A DNA stretch of 64,000 nt from Trochalopteron elliotii (taxonomy: Eukaryota > Chordata > Aves > Passeriformes > Leiothrichidae). Below are positions 12,659-25,100 of the stretch, piece after piece (the first letter of the stretch is position 1; each line of letters opens with the position of its first letter). The stretch is from assembly GCA_024734555.1 (NCBI GenBank), contig JANPWX010000009.1, forward strand, positions 1,941,079 through 2,005,078, in the 5' to 3' direction. A program made the translations under genes and the position numbers. The notes beneath the pieces were generated by a model. The model had not been told where the DNA came from and ran no database searches. It saw only the letters and a list, made by a program, of their open reading frames with translations.

Positions 12659-12800
12659 CACGTGAAAAACTAAGAAACAACAAAACCTTGAGACTCCTCT
12701 TCATTCTCGTGCTGAGCCCAAAGGCTTCAGAGAGACAGAGAGCAGAAAAAGACTCACTCCAACCACCACCAGCTAAACCACCAACCTAAATCTCAAGAAA

Positions 12801-13859
12801 AAAAAAAAAAACCAAAAAACCCGAGAAGACTCAGGATTCAGTGGGATGCTCCTTGGGACTTCTTATCCTCTGAGAGGAGACAAGGAGAGTCTAAAAAGAC
12901 ACCTAGTTCCTGTGCATGAATCCAGGAACTCCACCTAATCAAAGCATGGTAGAAGTTGGTAATGTGGAACAGCATTCATTTGTGTAAAATGTTAGAGTCT
13001 GCAGGTATACAAGGTATTAAAGAAATCACTAGTTATAACCAATTTTTAATCCCAAAAACAGTAGTCAAATTATCTATATAAGTGTTCTTTTCCAATCCTG
13101 CCTTATCACATATTTCTCTTTTTTTGGAGAAACTCAGAAGGAAGATTACACATAGCTAAAAAGCTTTTAGGAACTAGGTATGAAGATATTTTAGAAGAAA
13201 TGTCACATATAGATCTGACTGTACCAAAATCTGTAAGAGATAACAGGTTCATTTCAATGGTCATACCCATCAGAGGCTCCCCCTCCCACAGCTGTCTGCT
13301 CAACCTTCTGCTGCAGAAGGGGACAGCACTATGGGCATCTTGTCCCCAAGGACACAGTGCTCTGTACATACACAATGGAATGGGCAGCGGAAACACCACA
13401 AAACACAAACCCTAAGCCTCTATTTACACAATTTTCCATTCCACAGCTCAAACCATTTCCTTCCCCCTTCTCCAGTGAGGAAAACTCTGCATTCTAATCC
13501 ACAAGAACTCAACAAATAAGATTTAGACACTGACCATTTCTACTATCACAAAAGAAAAAAAAAAAAAAAAAAAAAGTTTAATCACACCAAACAGATCAGA
13601 GTGGAGCTAAAAATCCTGAAAGAAAATTTAAACTCATCCCAGACAGAGGAATATCCAACTGTATTTTTTCTTAGGGTAATTTGCAGACTTAATTTTTTTA
13701 AGTTCTTCACTAAATACAGTTCAGCTGAATCCTCTGCAGGAACAGAAACCCCATCAAGCACAGGTCATTTCAAAGACTGAATAATGGGTGGTGACCACTG
13801 CCATGCACTACTGAATTATCCATACCAATGGAATAGTTAGGAGAATGACAGCAGGGAAG
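12801..13859. other. intergenic, nothing recognised
   Basis: It contains a run of 21 A (13555-13575) and a near-perfect 17-nt palindrome CCTTCTGCTGCAGAAGG near 13305-13325. No gene is recognised. Confidence 0.55.
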
Positions 13860-13990
13860 ATAGTCCAGCTGCAGAAGAGCACTGGTTTACAGTTCAAGGC
13901 CTTTCCATTCCCCCATTTGCTTTGTGGTGCTGAGCAATCTTGGTTTACCTCTGTCTCAGTTCCTCAAATCATCCAAGGAAATCAATGGCT
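13860..13990 (+). mobile_element. MIR-like ancient SINE remnant
   Basis: The block GGTGCTGAGCAATCTTGG then TTTACCTCTGTCTCAGTTCC resembles the MIR/CORE-SINE core (CTGTGTGACCTTGGGCAAG...CTCAGTTTCC). The upstream GAGCACTGGTTTACAG fits the tRNA-related part loosely. The copy is strongly diverged. Confidence 0.45.
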
Positions 13991-15227
13991 GTTCTCTCCT
14001 GCAGATGGAAGTGTTGTGAAGGGCAGATGTAAATCCACAAAACAGTAGGGAACTTCACTCACCAGATGTGGGGATTGCAGTCCCCAGCCAGCACCCAAAA
14101 CAAGGACTTGTTACTAAATGCCAGTTGAGATCTGTCCATCTCATTAACAGCAGCAATTAGCCTTTCAACACAGGAAATAAAAATATGCAAAGACTCAAAA
14201 TTGCTGACCAAACTCTCATGATTTTAAGCTAATGAAGCAATGCCATAGCTACAATGACACAGAAGTCAGCTCTCAGAACAAGAACAGGAGGGACTCTCCC
14301 ACAGAAACAACTCTGGTCCAGGGGCTACCAGTGCTCCAGTCCTCACATAACACCATTAATACCTATGCATTCTTGACAGTCATTTTCCTTAGGGTTATGT
14401 GCAACATCTGCTTATGATGTCTGACAGCAGAGCCTGAGGAAAAAACTAAACTCTTTAAACCTACCCATCCTTCTCCTATAGAAAGCCTCCAGCTTCCAGG
14501 CTCTTACAGAGGAACCTCCTCATATCTTTTTTTTTTTTTTGCAGAGAAGCCAGATGATGGAGCTGAACATGTATGATCAATTCTAGTTTCATAACATTCA
14601 ATCTCAAGAAAACTCTTCCTTTTACCCCACCATCTAAAAATTTCAGACACTGCTAGATAGTAAAGAAGTTTTCTCAACTTACATAATGCTTTCCTTTCTG
14701 TTCCTGTTCCCTTACATCCTCCAAGCTGATGAAGCAGAGGACATGAGCAGAACTCCCAGAACACTGCAGTAGGAAGAGCAGTGATCCTTGCTACCTTCTC
14801 ACCAGTTGTGCTACAGAGCTCCCACATATGAGCAGGAGATGAAGTGAGCACCAGACTTTCTCTACCATGTGGGGATACTCCACATCAAAGTACACTTCTG
14901 CTCAGTGAGTCTCTTCGGAGAGACAGAAAGAAAAGACAACTCCAAACAAACACAAAGGGAGATTTTGCTTTCTTTCTTCAGATCTACTGACACCCCCTTT
15001 TCTTATTCGTCAATTCCAAGAATTGTGTTTTACCTGCCGAGCTTACTTCAGTTCCAGGAACATCTGGGGCTGAGAAGTGACCAGTCATTCAGAGCAGCTA
15101 CTTTTCCCAAGCCTCCATCCGCCCAGCTGCAGCAGAATCCAACTTGCAAGTGTGACAACTGAGTGGGGAGAGGAGCTCTGGGAGTTTGCTCTGGCACAGG
15201 CTAAGGCTGGGAGGACTGGAAGAGGAC

Positions 15228-15280
15228 TGACGTAATGAGACCTATATAAGGCTTTGTGAAAACTAGCAGTTGTCTCAGTG
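15228..15280 (+). promoter_or_regulatory. CRE + TATA + Inr-like cluster, possible orphan promoter
   Basis: TGACGTAA (15228-15235, an ATF/CREB or C/EBP-type site) lies 7 bp upstream of TATATAAG (15243-15250). A TCAGTG initiator-like site sits at 15275-15280, placing a start about 34 nt after the TATA box. No coding exon is identified downstream, so a non-coding transcript or a chance cluster are both possible. Confidence 0.3.
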
Positions 15281-18200
15281 GTTTTACAAGTATCAGTTGT
15301 ATTTACTCTAGCTCAAGTATTGCTGTCTGCAATAGAAATTCAGCTTTCCTATGGCTGCTTCTCAATTCAACATTCATGAAACAGCCAACACCCTTGGTCA
15401 GAATCAAGGGCTCATCATGGTAGATACTAGGTAGATAAAGAAGATGACATCATCCCATTCCAAAGACTTGGCAGAGATAAAAAGGGAATAAGATGATGAC
15501 AAAGTACCTGGAAAGGGAAAAAACAAATCCAACCATGTTCCCTCCTGGCCTCTATCAAAATAATGATTATGTGTAAAGCCCTGATTGTATGCATATACGT
15601 AAATAAAAATCCAGACTCATACTCAGCACTGGGAAATTGTTTAGCTAAAGTCTGCAAGCTCCTGCCTGTAATAATCTTCCTGCCTTCTGACTGGAGTCAA
15701 GAAAAGGGTTTAGCATTTTCCCTCTTCTCTAACCTAATACTATTTGTAAATGTGTTTTTCACCTCTCCTATCTTTCCAGTTGGTTTTATTTATGTAGACA
15801 TGCCAGTGCGGTAGATTTCGGACCTATAATTTGTGGCTTCCTGACTTGGGGATGGTTCTAAAGTAGTTCTTATGTGGCTGTTCCTCCAGCTGGATGTTTA
15901 CACACATATACACTGTGCATAGCTTTTACTTATGTGCATGAGCAAGAGTTCTGCATGCTTCACATAACTTTTCAGAGTCTACACGTGTTTCTGATCATGA
16001 CAACACATAGAAAATATGTGCCTACAAAACACATTTTAAATGTATTTATACAACACAGTATGTGCTTACCCTTGAGGTGTTTTCTATATAGAGAAAAGCT
16101 GAAGATTAGGCTTCCTGTTCTCATTCTTTCCCTTTAAGTTCTTCTCTTGTTATTCATTGTATCCAGGTTTCCATTACCACTCAGTTACACATTATTTTTC
16201 ACTGGCATGAAATCAACCAAACCTGAATTTCGATAGCACACATGCACATGATAAAGCATGAGACTATTCCCTAGGGAGATATCTGGACTTTCACATTTCA
16301 GCCAATTCAACAACAGTGATGGTGTAGGAATGAGCATCAGCTCAATGTCTGCTGAGAGACCACACCTCATAAGCCTTCAAAGTATTAAAAAGTATAGTTA
16401 CAAAATGCTATCAGTGCTCATTGTCAACATATTGAACATATATGTGCTTGAAATCTCTTTTCTTAAAAAGAAAAAAAAAAAAAAAAGTAAATCTAATAAA
16501 TTCAGTCTTGTTTTTAATGGTTTTAAACAGTGATTTAGCTCCAAAGTCCTTTTTTTAAATTTGGTTGTTTTAGCTTGCGGATGAGGCCCAACAAGCCATT
16601 CTAAGTTTCCTTCCGGATGTCAAACTTGAAGGCATTTATAAGAATTTTCACACCTGAGTCTTGCAATAACCTACATGCAGTATAAAAAGTTAGTCACACT
16701 ATTGGCCCCAAATAGGAAACACAAAAGCCATGGCTAGTTCTTGATGGCCCCTTCTGAAAGTATTCACTCTTCTAAGACTTTAGAGTATGAGAGTTAAATA
16801 TTGCTTTCTCTACCATGACCTTCCTATTCCTAAGGCCAAGATGCAAGAAGGGAAGGCAGGCAGACTGCAGCAGCCCTGGGACCTGCACTTACAACTTGCC
16901 AGTTCCCAATAAACAGCTACAGCCACCTCTGGGGTGGCCTTCCCCCAGTGAGGAAATACAAAATACATATGACCATAGCCCGAAGACGGTAACACTTTTA
17001 ACTAAATGAGTATAACAAAATGACTATGTGTGTTCCACAGCCTTTGGACTAGTCTTATAAACTCAAGCAGTCCTAAAAGTCAGCAGTGCTACATAAATGT
17101 ATTCACATGCTGATAACTGCCTGCAGGACCAAGACCTAAATTAAGTAGATTCTACAAACCCCACTATCGTCTGTATTTACAGAATATGATTTGACATATA
17201 TATGTTCCCTTTTTGTCATCATTATCTTGAATGGATTTTTATTTATGTGCATGACTAGACAGGCTGTGTTTTGTATGAATACCAGCATTCATCCACGGGG
17301 AGCAATAAAACGTCTTTCCCACTGCAAAAGTTTGTCTGGGAGCAGAGACCCACACAGCTCAGCCAAGCAGTCAAATGGCACAAAAAAATCCACGTAGGAA
17401 TCCATGTAGGCAAACAATTTCCGAAGGACTTGTACACCAGGCTGTGATACATAATCTGCTTGTTGCACTGTTATGGACAAGTCAATTTTTACCATTCAGA
17501 ATATTTTCACAATCTATTTGAGATAAGAAGAAAGAGAGGGCTGAGAGGACTAGAAAATCCAACAGGGTTAGTCACCACTGACAAGCCCTCATCAGCCCAA
17601 CCAGCTGAGTAATTTCTGTGGTGCTCTCCTACAGCAGAGTCACACAGATAAAAGCCTAATGGCACCACCAGTCAGACAGCAAGTGCCAGCCGCTCACACA
17701 ATGATATTTGACAAAAAGGTTATATAATACAGCAGCAAAATATTGTCCAGAAAATCCAGATGAGGGCTAGCCTTCTGCATGGATCCATGGTACAGCCTTA
17801 CCCTGGCAAGGTGGAGGCATCATTCCTCCTCCTTCTCCACCCTGTGAGCAGGACCTGGAGCTGCTGCAGCCCTTTCCTGCAGTGGGAGGAGTCCAGTGGA
17901 GAAGACAGACAATGGGAAGATAAACAGCTCACTTTGGATCTCTCTTATAGACTGTTGGTCCCAAAACACACTCTGGACCTCTCACCCATTAACTTTCTCT
18001 TCCTAAAGAGAATGCTGAACCCACTGATAGGATCACTGGGAAGAGTAAAGTACTGACAAGGACCTGTTTTGGATAGTGAGGAAGCCAAAGGGCACATGAA
18101 GGCATGTTTGAGAGAAAAAGGCTCAAGCATGTCGTGAAAGCACAAGTTTTCCCAACAAGTGTCCCTGTGCTGGTTCTGGGTATTCTAGAGCCAGTCATGT

Positions 18201-20429
18201 ATCCAAGAGGCAGACATGGATGGTAAAAATAAATAATTAACCCACAATCTCAAGCCAAAAGCCATTGGGAATAATGGCTTTGTTCCCCAAAACATTTACT
18301 GTGCTTGAGCCTTGTTTAAAGCCTGGAATGGAATTTCAGACCACTGTTTTACCCAAATTTTATCTAAATCCATAATTTTTGGGGGAAAAAATACAACAGG
18401 AATTTTAAGTCAAATTGTTTTCTAATCAAATTGAGGATCAGTTTATCTAGTTTCATTCTTTTAAACCCAGTCTCTTATATTACAAATTAAATTCAGAATA
18501 ACCCACTTTTTCTGCTCATTCTGATGATACTTTTTCAGGAGAATATATAGATATTTATTAGAAAGGAATAGAAATAAAACTTTTTTTTAAGACGTTTAAG
18601 TGGCACCTGACAGTTTTCAATCTGACAAGTTAAGCAAACAAGGAGAAGAGGAAACCATACCTTGTAAATAAGGCCATTACAAATCTAGTTTCTACACTCT
18701 GAAATGAAGCCAAGATCTAAGTGTGAAGGACTGAGAGGAAAATCTGTTGTAAATTCCTTCAAGTGAAAGTCCCTATTTAAAAAGCAGAGAACACATTTTA
18801 GAAAGGTCATGAAGTCATAGCAGTTGTTTGGGTTTTTTTCAAAGCCCAAGTCTAAATGAAATTTGACTTCTTTTTAAAAAGGCAGAGATAGACACAGCTG
18901 CACTTGGAGTGTATCCTCTACACTAGAAGGAGACTAGCACGGATTAAAAATAGGTCTTGCACTGAGCTCTTGTAGGTACTTCAAATACCTACCGAGTAGG
19001 AATCACAACCTCAACAATTGTGAAAATTTATTCTTATATATTCTCAGTTTAAAGGGGAAAAAAATGAAAAAGAGAAATATACCTCTCATACAGGCATAAA
19101 GTGAAAAGTTACACATAAGCTGTTTCACTAAACTTTCACTTGAGCCTGGTTTTATCCTCTTTCTAGGTAAGGGGACTGTGTAGACAGGGAAATATGGCAA
19201 CAGCAGACTCGCATTCCTTGATTATAGTTTGTAAGTCTAAGCTCCTTGGGAGGTTTTTAGCTAAGGTAAAAGACTGAATCTGAAAGACAGAGCTGACAAG
19301 TCATGCCATTCCATCTCAAATATTATGGTTGAGTAGTTTAAACAGAATTCAGTGCATGGGTATATACATTCACCTACAGGCATACACACATGTAAATACT
19401 TTTATACTTATATAAAGCTCAGGCAAATTCCACTGAAACTAGGAAACCAGACTGGAAAATCCACTTACATTACACCTTTGCATTTTAGTCATAAATTAAA
19501 AAGACTCTGGGTGTTGTGACTAACTAACACAGAGTAAATTGAGCCACTATGTGTTGTTTACCATGAGGTAAACTGTTGCCTCTCCTGTTTTTTAATTGGA
19601 GGTTAACCTTTGGCACACTTCACTATAAACAAGTCCTGGCACTAAAAACAAAGAGACAAGGAATCATGTCATGGATGTATTCCCGTAGTTCATCAAATAT
19701 TCATCACTTACATTGCCCAGATATATTGTCAAAGGTGATAAACATACACATATCAATAACAATAGTCTGATTTTCTGCTCCATTCCTCATCACAGAGGTA
19801 CCCAATTCTGATTCCAAGGAAAGCAACAGCGCAGTGTGCAACCATATCCAAGAACATGAAAGGTCTGCCTGAAAGGTCAGCATGTATAGCAAAGCAGTAC
19901 CTTGATCCTGGCCCCAATGTCTATTCACCTTACATATAATTGCACACACATACAAAAGTGACTCTGAAGCAGATTTAGAATGACCTGGGAACACTTCACA
20001 CACCTCCTGCATAACACCAGAAAGCCTCGTGGCAAACACCCCAGTCACTTGCTGCCATTCCTAGTCAGGATGCTGACAGATCACACTCTCAAAAAAAAAG
20101 TTACTGCAAGAAAGGGTCCTGGCAGAAAAGTGATGACAAGTCCCAGAACAAAGCTACTATAGCACCACAGGATATGTAAGTAGTCTCAGACTGACCAGGT
20201 GGCAAGACTGCCACATTTCAGGCAGTACATACTGAAACACGCCCAGCTTACTTGGAGTTGTACTGCAGCTCAAGCAGACTGGAAGAGATACAAATATCTC
20301 ATTTATAATTTTATGAATACTTTGAAAAACAGAGGTTATTTGTTATTGTTTTTTAGCTTATCAGACTGTTACTCTCTTGCATTGTTACTTTGCAAAGTAT
20401 ATTATTCCCCCCCCAAAAATTAAAACAAT

Positions 20430-20600
20430 ACCTTTAATCACAGGTTGTTCCCACTAATAAATTATCTATTTAATATGTTTACATAGGCTCTCTTCCACAG
20501 TATGAGTCATGTTGAAATTGCCCTAATTAAAATATCTCCATTTATTTGCATGACTAATCAGTATTTATCTGTAACGTGGCACTTTATATCTTCAAAGCAC
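20430..20600. promoter_or_regulatory. possible conserved non-coding element
   Basis: An AT-rich, non-repetitive block contains TAATTA (20524-20529), an exact POU octamer ATTTGCAT (20544-20551) and TGACTAATCAG immediately after it. Clustered homeodomain/POU-type sites are common in distal enhancers, but conservation cannot be judged from one sequence. Confidence 0.25.
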
Positions 20601-20954
20601 TTCAACTGCATATAAATGGATTATCTGAAAACTTGTCCAAAAATGTATCTTGACATCTGATGCAGAGACTCAGCTATTGCTTCCTAAAATAACTACTGGC
20701 TTTACGTGCACTCTGAATCATAGTGAGGGCAATACTGACAGGTCTGCAGAAGCACATGTTTTACTTATGGAAAGTGTAAATATTCCACAGAAGAGATAAA
20801 GGCAGAAGACCAGACAGGGTTCCTTGATGACATGGAAAAGCAGATGGCTCAGTCCTTTGAGTGGTAGTAAAGACGAAGTCTATCCCACTTCCCACCATGC
20901 TTTTTGCTGAAAAGAGCTGTCACACTCATGTGCAAATGAAGTCCCACATCCTTA

Positions 20955-21208
20955 AAATTGCTCACAAGACACTTGCCACCATTCTTTCACTTCCTCCTCT
21001 TTGGAGCTTTCTACAGACTTGAATGTCAAAATATTCAGGACATCTGGTAATGCTTTCTGGAGGCTCCGGCCACAGACAATTTGCACTGCATGAGAAATTA
21101 ATTTCTTGATATCGTACCCATGTGTCTCCCCATAAAGTTCACACCCCTGGGCCACCCATAGGTTGAAAGAAGATGAAGGTGGGTACTTTTTTTCTTTCGC
21201 AGCTTGTT
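20955..21208 (-). other. orphan ORF, possible terminal exon, unknown
   Basis: An open frame on the minus strand runs from a stop at 21207-21209 to the TAA at about 20952-20954. It contains YPPSSSFNLWVAQGCELYGE, then THGYDIKKLISHAVQIVCG, then RSLQKALPDVLNILTF and ends WWQVSCEQF. The first in-frame start candidate is GTG; there is no upstream ATG. A pyrimidine-rich stretch followed by GGCCCAG| at about 21149 could be a splice acceptor, which would make this a last exon of about 66 codons. The composition looks protein-like, but I do not recognise a family. Confidence 0.2.
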
Positions 21209-21844
21209 ATAACAAGGAACTTATATTCAGAAACAAGCTACTTCCATAAGCACAGAGTTACCCTGCAAGTTATTTTCCTTTTTAAAAATTAAAAATTACT
21301 TTACAAATGGCATGTGGTGATGTGTCTTTCAACTCAATTAGGAAGCAGTACAAAAGAGCAGATTTTGTAGGTCTGATGTCTTGATTTTAAAAGGCCAAAC
21401 TATATTTTAGAGCTATCAATATGCCTTCCCTTGTGAGGAAGCATAGCACCATTCCTAATACTTTCAACCAAGAGGCAAAGCCCCATAGTTCTTCAAAACA
21501 GAAAGTGGTGTTATTGTAACATTCTGCGAGTGCCTCAACTGAAGGAATAAAACTGGTATTTTTCAATGATGATTTTACTCTAGATAAGTACTAAAACTGC
21601 AAAATTACTGATTCTGAATGTTACTGCTCCCTGTCCCTCTTTCCTGTGTGGTGCCCCTGAACTGCATCTTCTCATGTATTCATTTGATTGCTTCAGGGTC
21701 CTTTAAACCTCCAAATTTCACTAGGGTTATGGTGAAGTGTGCATGGTGGCTTTTACCCAGAAGGGCCTGAAAGCACTTGATGAACTCTACCAGGATGCAA
21801 TCACATACAGCCTACTCACATCTCTGCAAATTCATGAGGTCGTA

Positions 21845-22110
21845 GAGACATCAAGAGATCATTAAGTCCATCCCTCCCAGCAGGATCAATTATACTCGGG
21901 CTGTTTCTGATAGAGGCCGCCTAACCCGTTCTTTAAGACATCAAATAAGGCAGGTTCCACAGCTCCCTTCAGCATCTTAAACCAGTGTTTAACTCTCCTT
22001 GACATCAGGTTTTTCAACCAAATTCAAGCTCTGTGCTGTAATTTAAGCTTATTGTCTCTTGGCCTATAAATTTCTTACATAAATCTTTAATGTTTGTTCT
22101 TATGACACCA
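21845..22110 (-). mobile_element. old CR1-type LINE fragment (antisense)
   Basis: Antisense CR1 3' domain. Recognisable parts are AGAGATCATTAAGTCCATCC, CAGGATCAATTATAC, CAGGTTCCACAGCTCCCTTC, the variant CAGTGTTTAACTCTCCTTG and AATTTAAGCTTATTGTCTCT. The copy is heavily mutated and 5'-truncated. Confidence 0.7.
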
Positions 22111-25100
22111 ATGCAGTCATCTTTTCTTAAGACTATGCAACATTTATTATTTTCTCAAAGGCTAATGCTTTCTAAGCAAGAGGAGCTGTTGCCCGCTTGC
22201 TGAAACTACCTGCTGTGGTAAGTATTTCAGGTTATTGCAGGCACTGCCAGCCCTAAAATGACAGTCACCAAAAGGAATGGAAGTGTCTCCCTTGCACAGT
22301 TAATGAGAGGCTCTCTTGATGAATCTGCTGAGAATCAGAGCCCCAGCCCTTTTTTCCTGTTCTGTGTTGGTTAGAAATACAAGTAATTTGCTACCAGTTC
22401 CTAGGCAGTTCATTGCTCACACTGACAGAGTCACACAGTTTGGTTTAGACTCAAAAGATTTGAATGCCTGCTGGTTATGTGCCTCTTCAGCTTGGGGAAA
22501 AAAGAAAAACCCAAAGAAATGTCAGACAAACAAGATCTGAGCAAAGCCTCTCTGCACTTTTTTTTCCATTCTGCTACTCCTTAGACCCTTTCAACTGTAC
22601 TAAAAAGTACAAGAGAGAACAATTAAATCCCCAACCCAGCACACTCAGGAAGTTAAAACTACAAGACAAGGCTTGCTAAAAAAAGGAAAATCTTACCATC
22701 TAAATAGATAAGACAGACTGTAATAGATCATTAAAAAAGAAGAAAAAAACTTCTTCACCAATGTCAATATAAAGAAAATATCAACAGAAAAACAAATACA
22801 TCCTAAATGTAGAAAACTAAGCATGTAGCTGCAGAGAGTACATGTGGGCTTTTCTGCAAAACTGCTGCTCCCCCCAACCCTGTCACATGTCTGTCCAACT
22901 CCTGACCTGGGAGTTTTTTCAGCACTTCATTACCACTGAGCTTCAGTAGGCAAACATGTAAATTGGGTGTTACAACATGAGCAGCACAAGAGAAATTGAG
23001 TTACCCTTTTCTGGCTGGTAACTGAGGCAACAAATCTCACAGTTGAACCTCCTTATTTCAAGAGGGGAGCAGGACAGAAGCTACCAAGCCTGAAGGATCC
23101 CTCAGCCCTAGCACATATCCCATGTCTTCCCCCATGAAGAACTGCTTGAAATACTACTTATAATAAACAAATCATGCCTAAAATGTTCATAAAGCATTAT
23201 TACTTCAAAATGAAAACACTTTATAACCTAATTGCAATATATATTGCCTCTCCAATCCTCTTAATATAGTTTTAACTTACCACAGATTTAGAAAGATCTC
23301 AGGAAAACCATAAAGTTTGCACACATGAAGCAATAGTTTCTCTCCCCCACCCCGGAGACTCCTTTCTGCCTTCCTTTTCCTCCCCCACCCAAGCCCTGAA
23401 TACAGGAAGAGAGATCACCAGCTGCCTGCTGAAGAAAACAACTACCAAATAGTGTGCATCATTCAGATGGCTTGGATGATTCAGCTTTTCCATGCGAACT
23501 TTAAGTGGCATAAATGGTGCTTTGTGCATTTCTGAATCAAGCATGTATTTAATAGTCCAAGTACATAACACAATTTCTACTTGAAGAACAACTTTTCATC
23601 TTAAACACAGCAGCATATCTGTTACCTTACAATGGCTCCAGTTCTCAAACCAATCAATAATTACATCTACCTGTGCTTATGTATTGCAGCATCTTCAGCT
23701 TCTAAAAATACATTTCATATTGTTCTCAAAAGTTGAACTGAGCAAGACAGTGAAAAGAGGATCTAGTGACTAGCTTATAATTTTGAAAGCCACTTGATGT
23801 GATGTGCATTGGCTTTAGAGTGGGAGGGCTGGGAAGGAACAGAAAACCCAGGTGTAGCAAGCAATCTGCTCTCCCAAAATATAACAGCACAATAATACAG
23901 CAGCAGCTTGATCATAAGCATCCCACAGTTACCTGCAGGTCATTGTCAAGAAACTTGTAGGCGAATAATATTAAAAGTTTCCAGACAATAGGCTGAGATA
24001 TGAAACCCCACACAAATGCAAAACACATACACATTTACCATGTGCATTTTTTTTAGCACTGCTCAGATAAAGAATTAGTGCCTGGTCTTACTTCTCTAGT
24101 TTCTTTGGCCTTTATTAATATGTTCAAATGTTCATTTGAATCGTCTTCATCAACAAGATCCTATTTCCATTTCACCCTTTCAATCATAAATCAGAAACAG
24201 CTCCAATCAACCAATCAGATTTGACACAAAAAGTAGAAGGAACAATCAGACCTAGTGCTGAGGACAGAACCTCTTGCCCAAAAACAACCTGTTTACTTAG
24301 CAAGAGTATTTCTTATTTATGCTCTAGTACAAAAGCAGCACAAGCCTGCTGAACACAACACTACCTTCTGCAGGCACCCAAGCGTGACAATGCCAACACT
24401 GCCTGAGGTGCTCAGCAAGGGCACCTTCGGCAAAGGCAACAGACTGAATAGACTAGAGATCACTGGAAATCACTCAGAGATGTTGCTTGGCCTGTGCTTT
24501 GAACAATGGAAATGAGCCTTTGGGGTCACATAGTGTGCCACCTTCCACTAGGGCAGCATCTGGAATTTTGTTTTAGGGGTATAAACTAGGCAAGAGTACT
24601 GGAAAGCAACCAGAGAACAATGTTTTGGCAGAATCTCTTCTCCCACTAATGGCTTTTGTATGCTTTTTGTGATTTTATAACTGACTTCCACTTAATTTTA
24701 AAATGTAGGCATGTTACACATGTCCACCCCAAAAAGCTTGTATCGAACTAGTCAGGGTGATGTAATTCCCACCTTACAGCTTCTGCCCTGAGACAACACT
24801 GCAAGAGTCAGCCTCTCTAGCCAAGATGTCTGTCCTCACAGCCAGCTACCTGAACAGCAAACACTGTGTGAGACCAGAGGGTGTCCAAAATCTTTTGCCT
24901 TTTGAAAACACACCAAATATTTCATTGCAAACTAGATGAAAAATCCATGCTTGCAGGAGTGAGCAGTGGGAGAAGTTATGCACTTCTTGATTCAGGTTTT
25001 TTGAATTCAGACTTTCTGGTGATGTTTGTTTTCACTCCCTGACATTTCTTGATAGGGAGAAAGATAGGAGTACTGCTCATCACAGCTTCCCATCACATCT

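Larger units (their letters stand above)
12110..12800 (+). mobile_element. solo LTR of an endogenous retrovirus (probable)
   Basis: The sequence has LTR layout in the plus orientation: a U3-like segment beginning near TGTCCTGG, a TATA box TATAAAA (12552-12558), GGGGGGAGTTGCCCTGTGTC, an AATAAA signal (12653-12658) about 100 nt after the TATA box, then CTTGAGACTCCTC and CATTCTCGTGCTGAGCCC as in U5 of passerine ERVs. No primer-binding site or gag/pol sequence follows, so it is a recombined solo LTR. The class (ERVL-like is my guess), exact ends and target duplication are not resolved; no matching 5-bp duplication was found at the ends I tried. Confidence 0.7.
13991..20951. other. intergenic, no gene recognised; one promoter-like cluster
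   Basis: Long unique-looking sequence. The only regulatory-looking site I can support is the CRE/TATA/Inr cluster at 15228-15280. A possible conserved element lies at 20430-20600. ORFs of 60-98 codons show no family resemblance. Confidence 0.55.
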
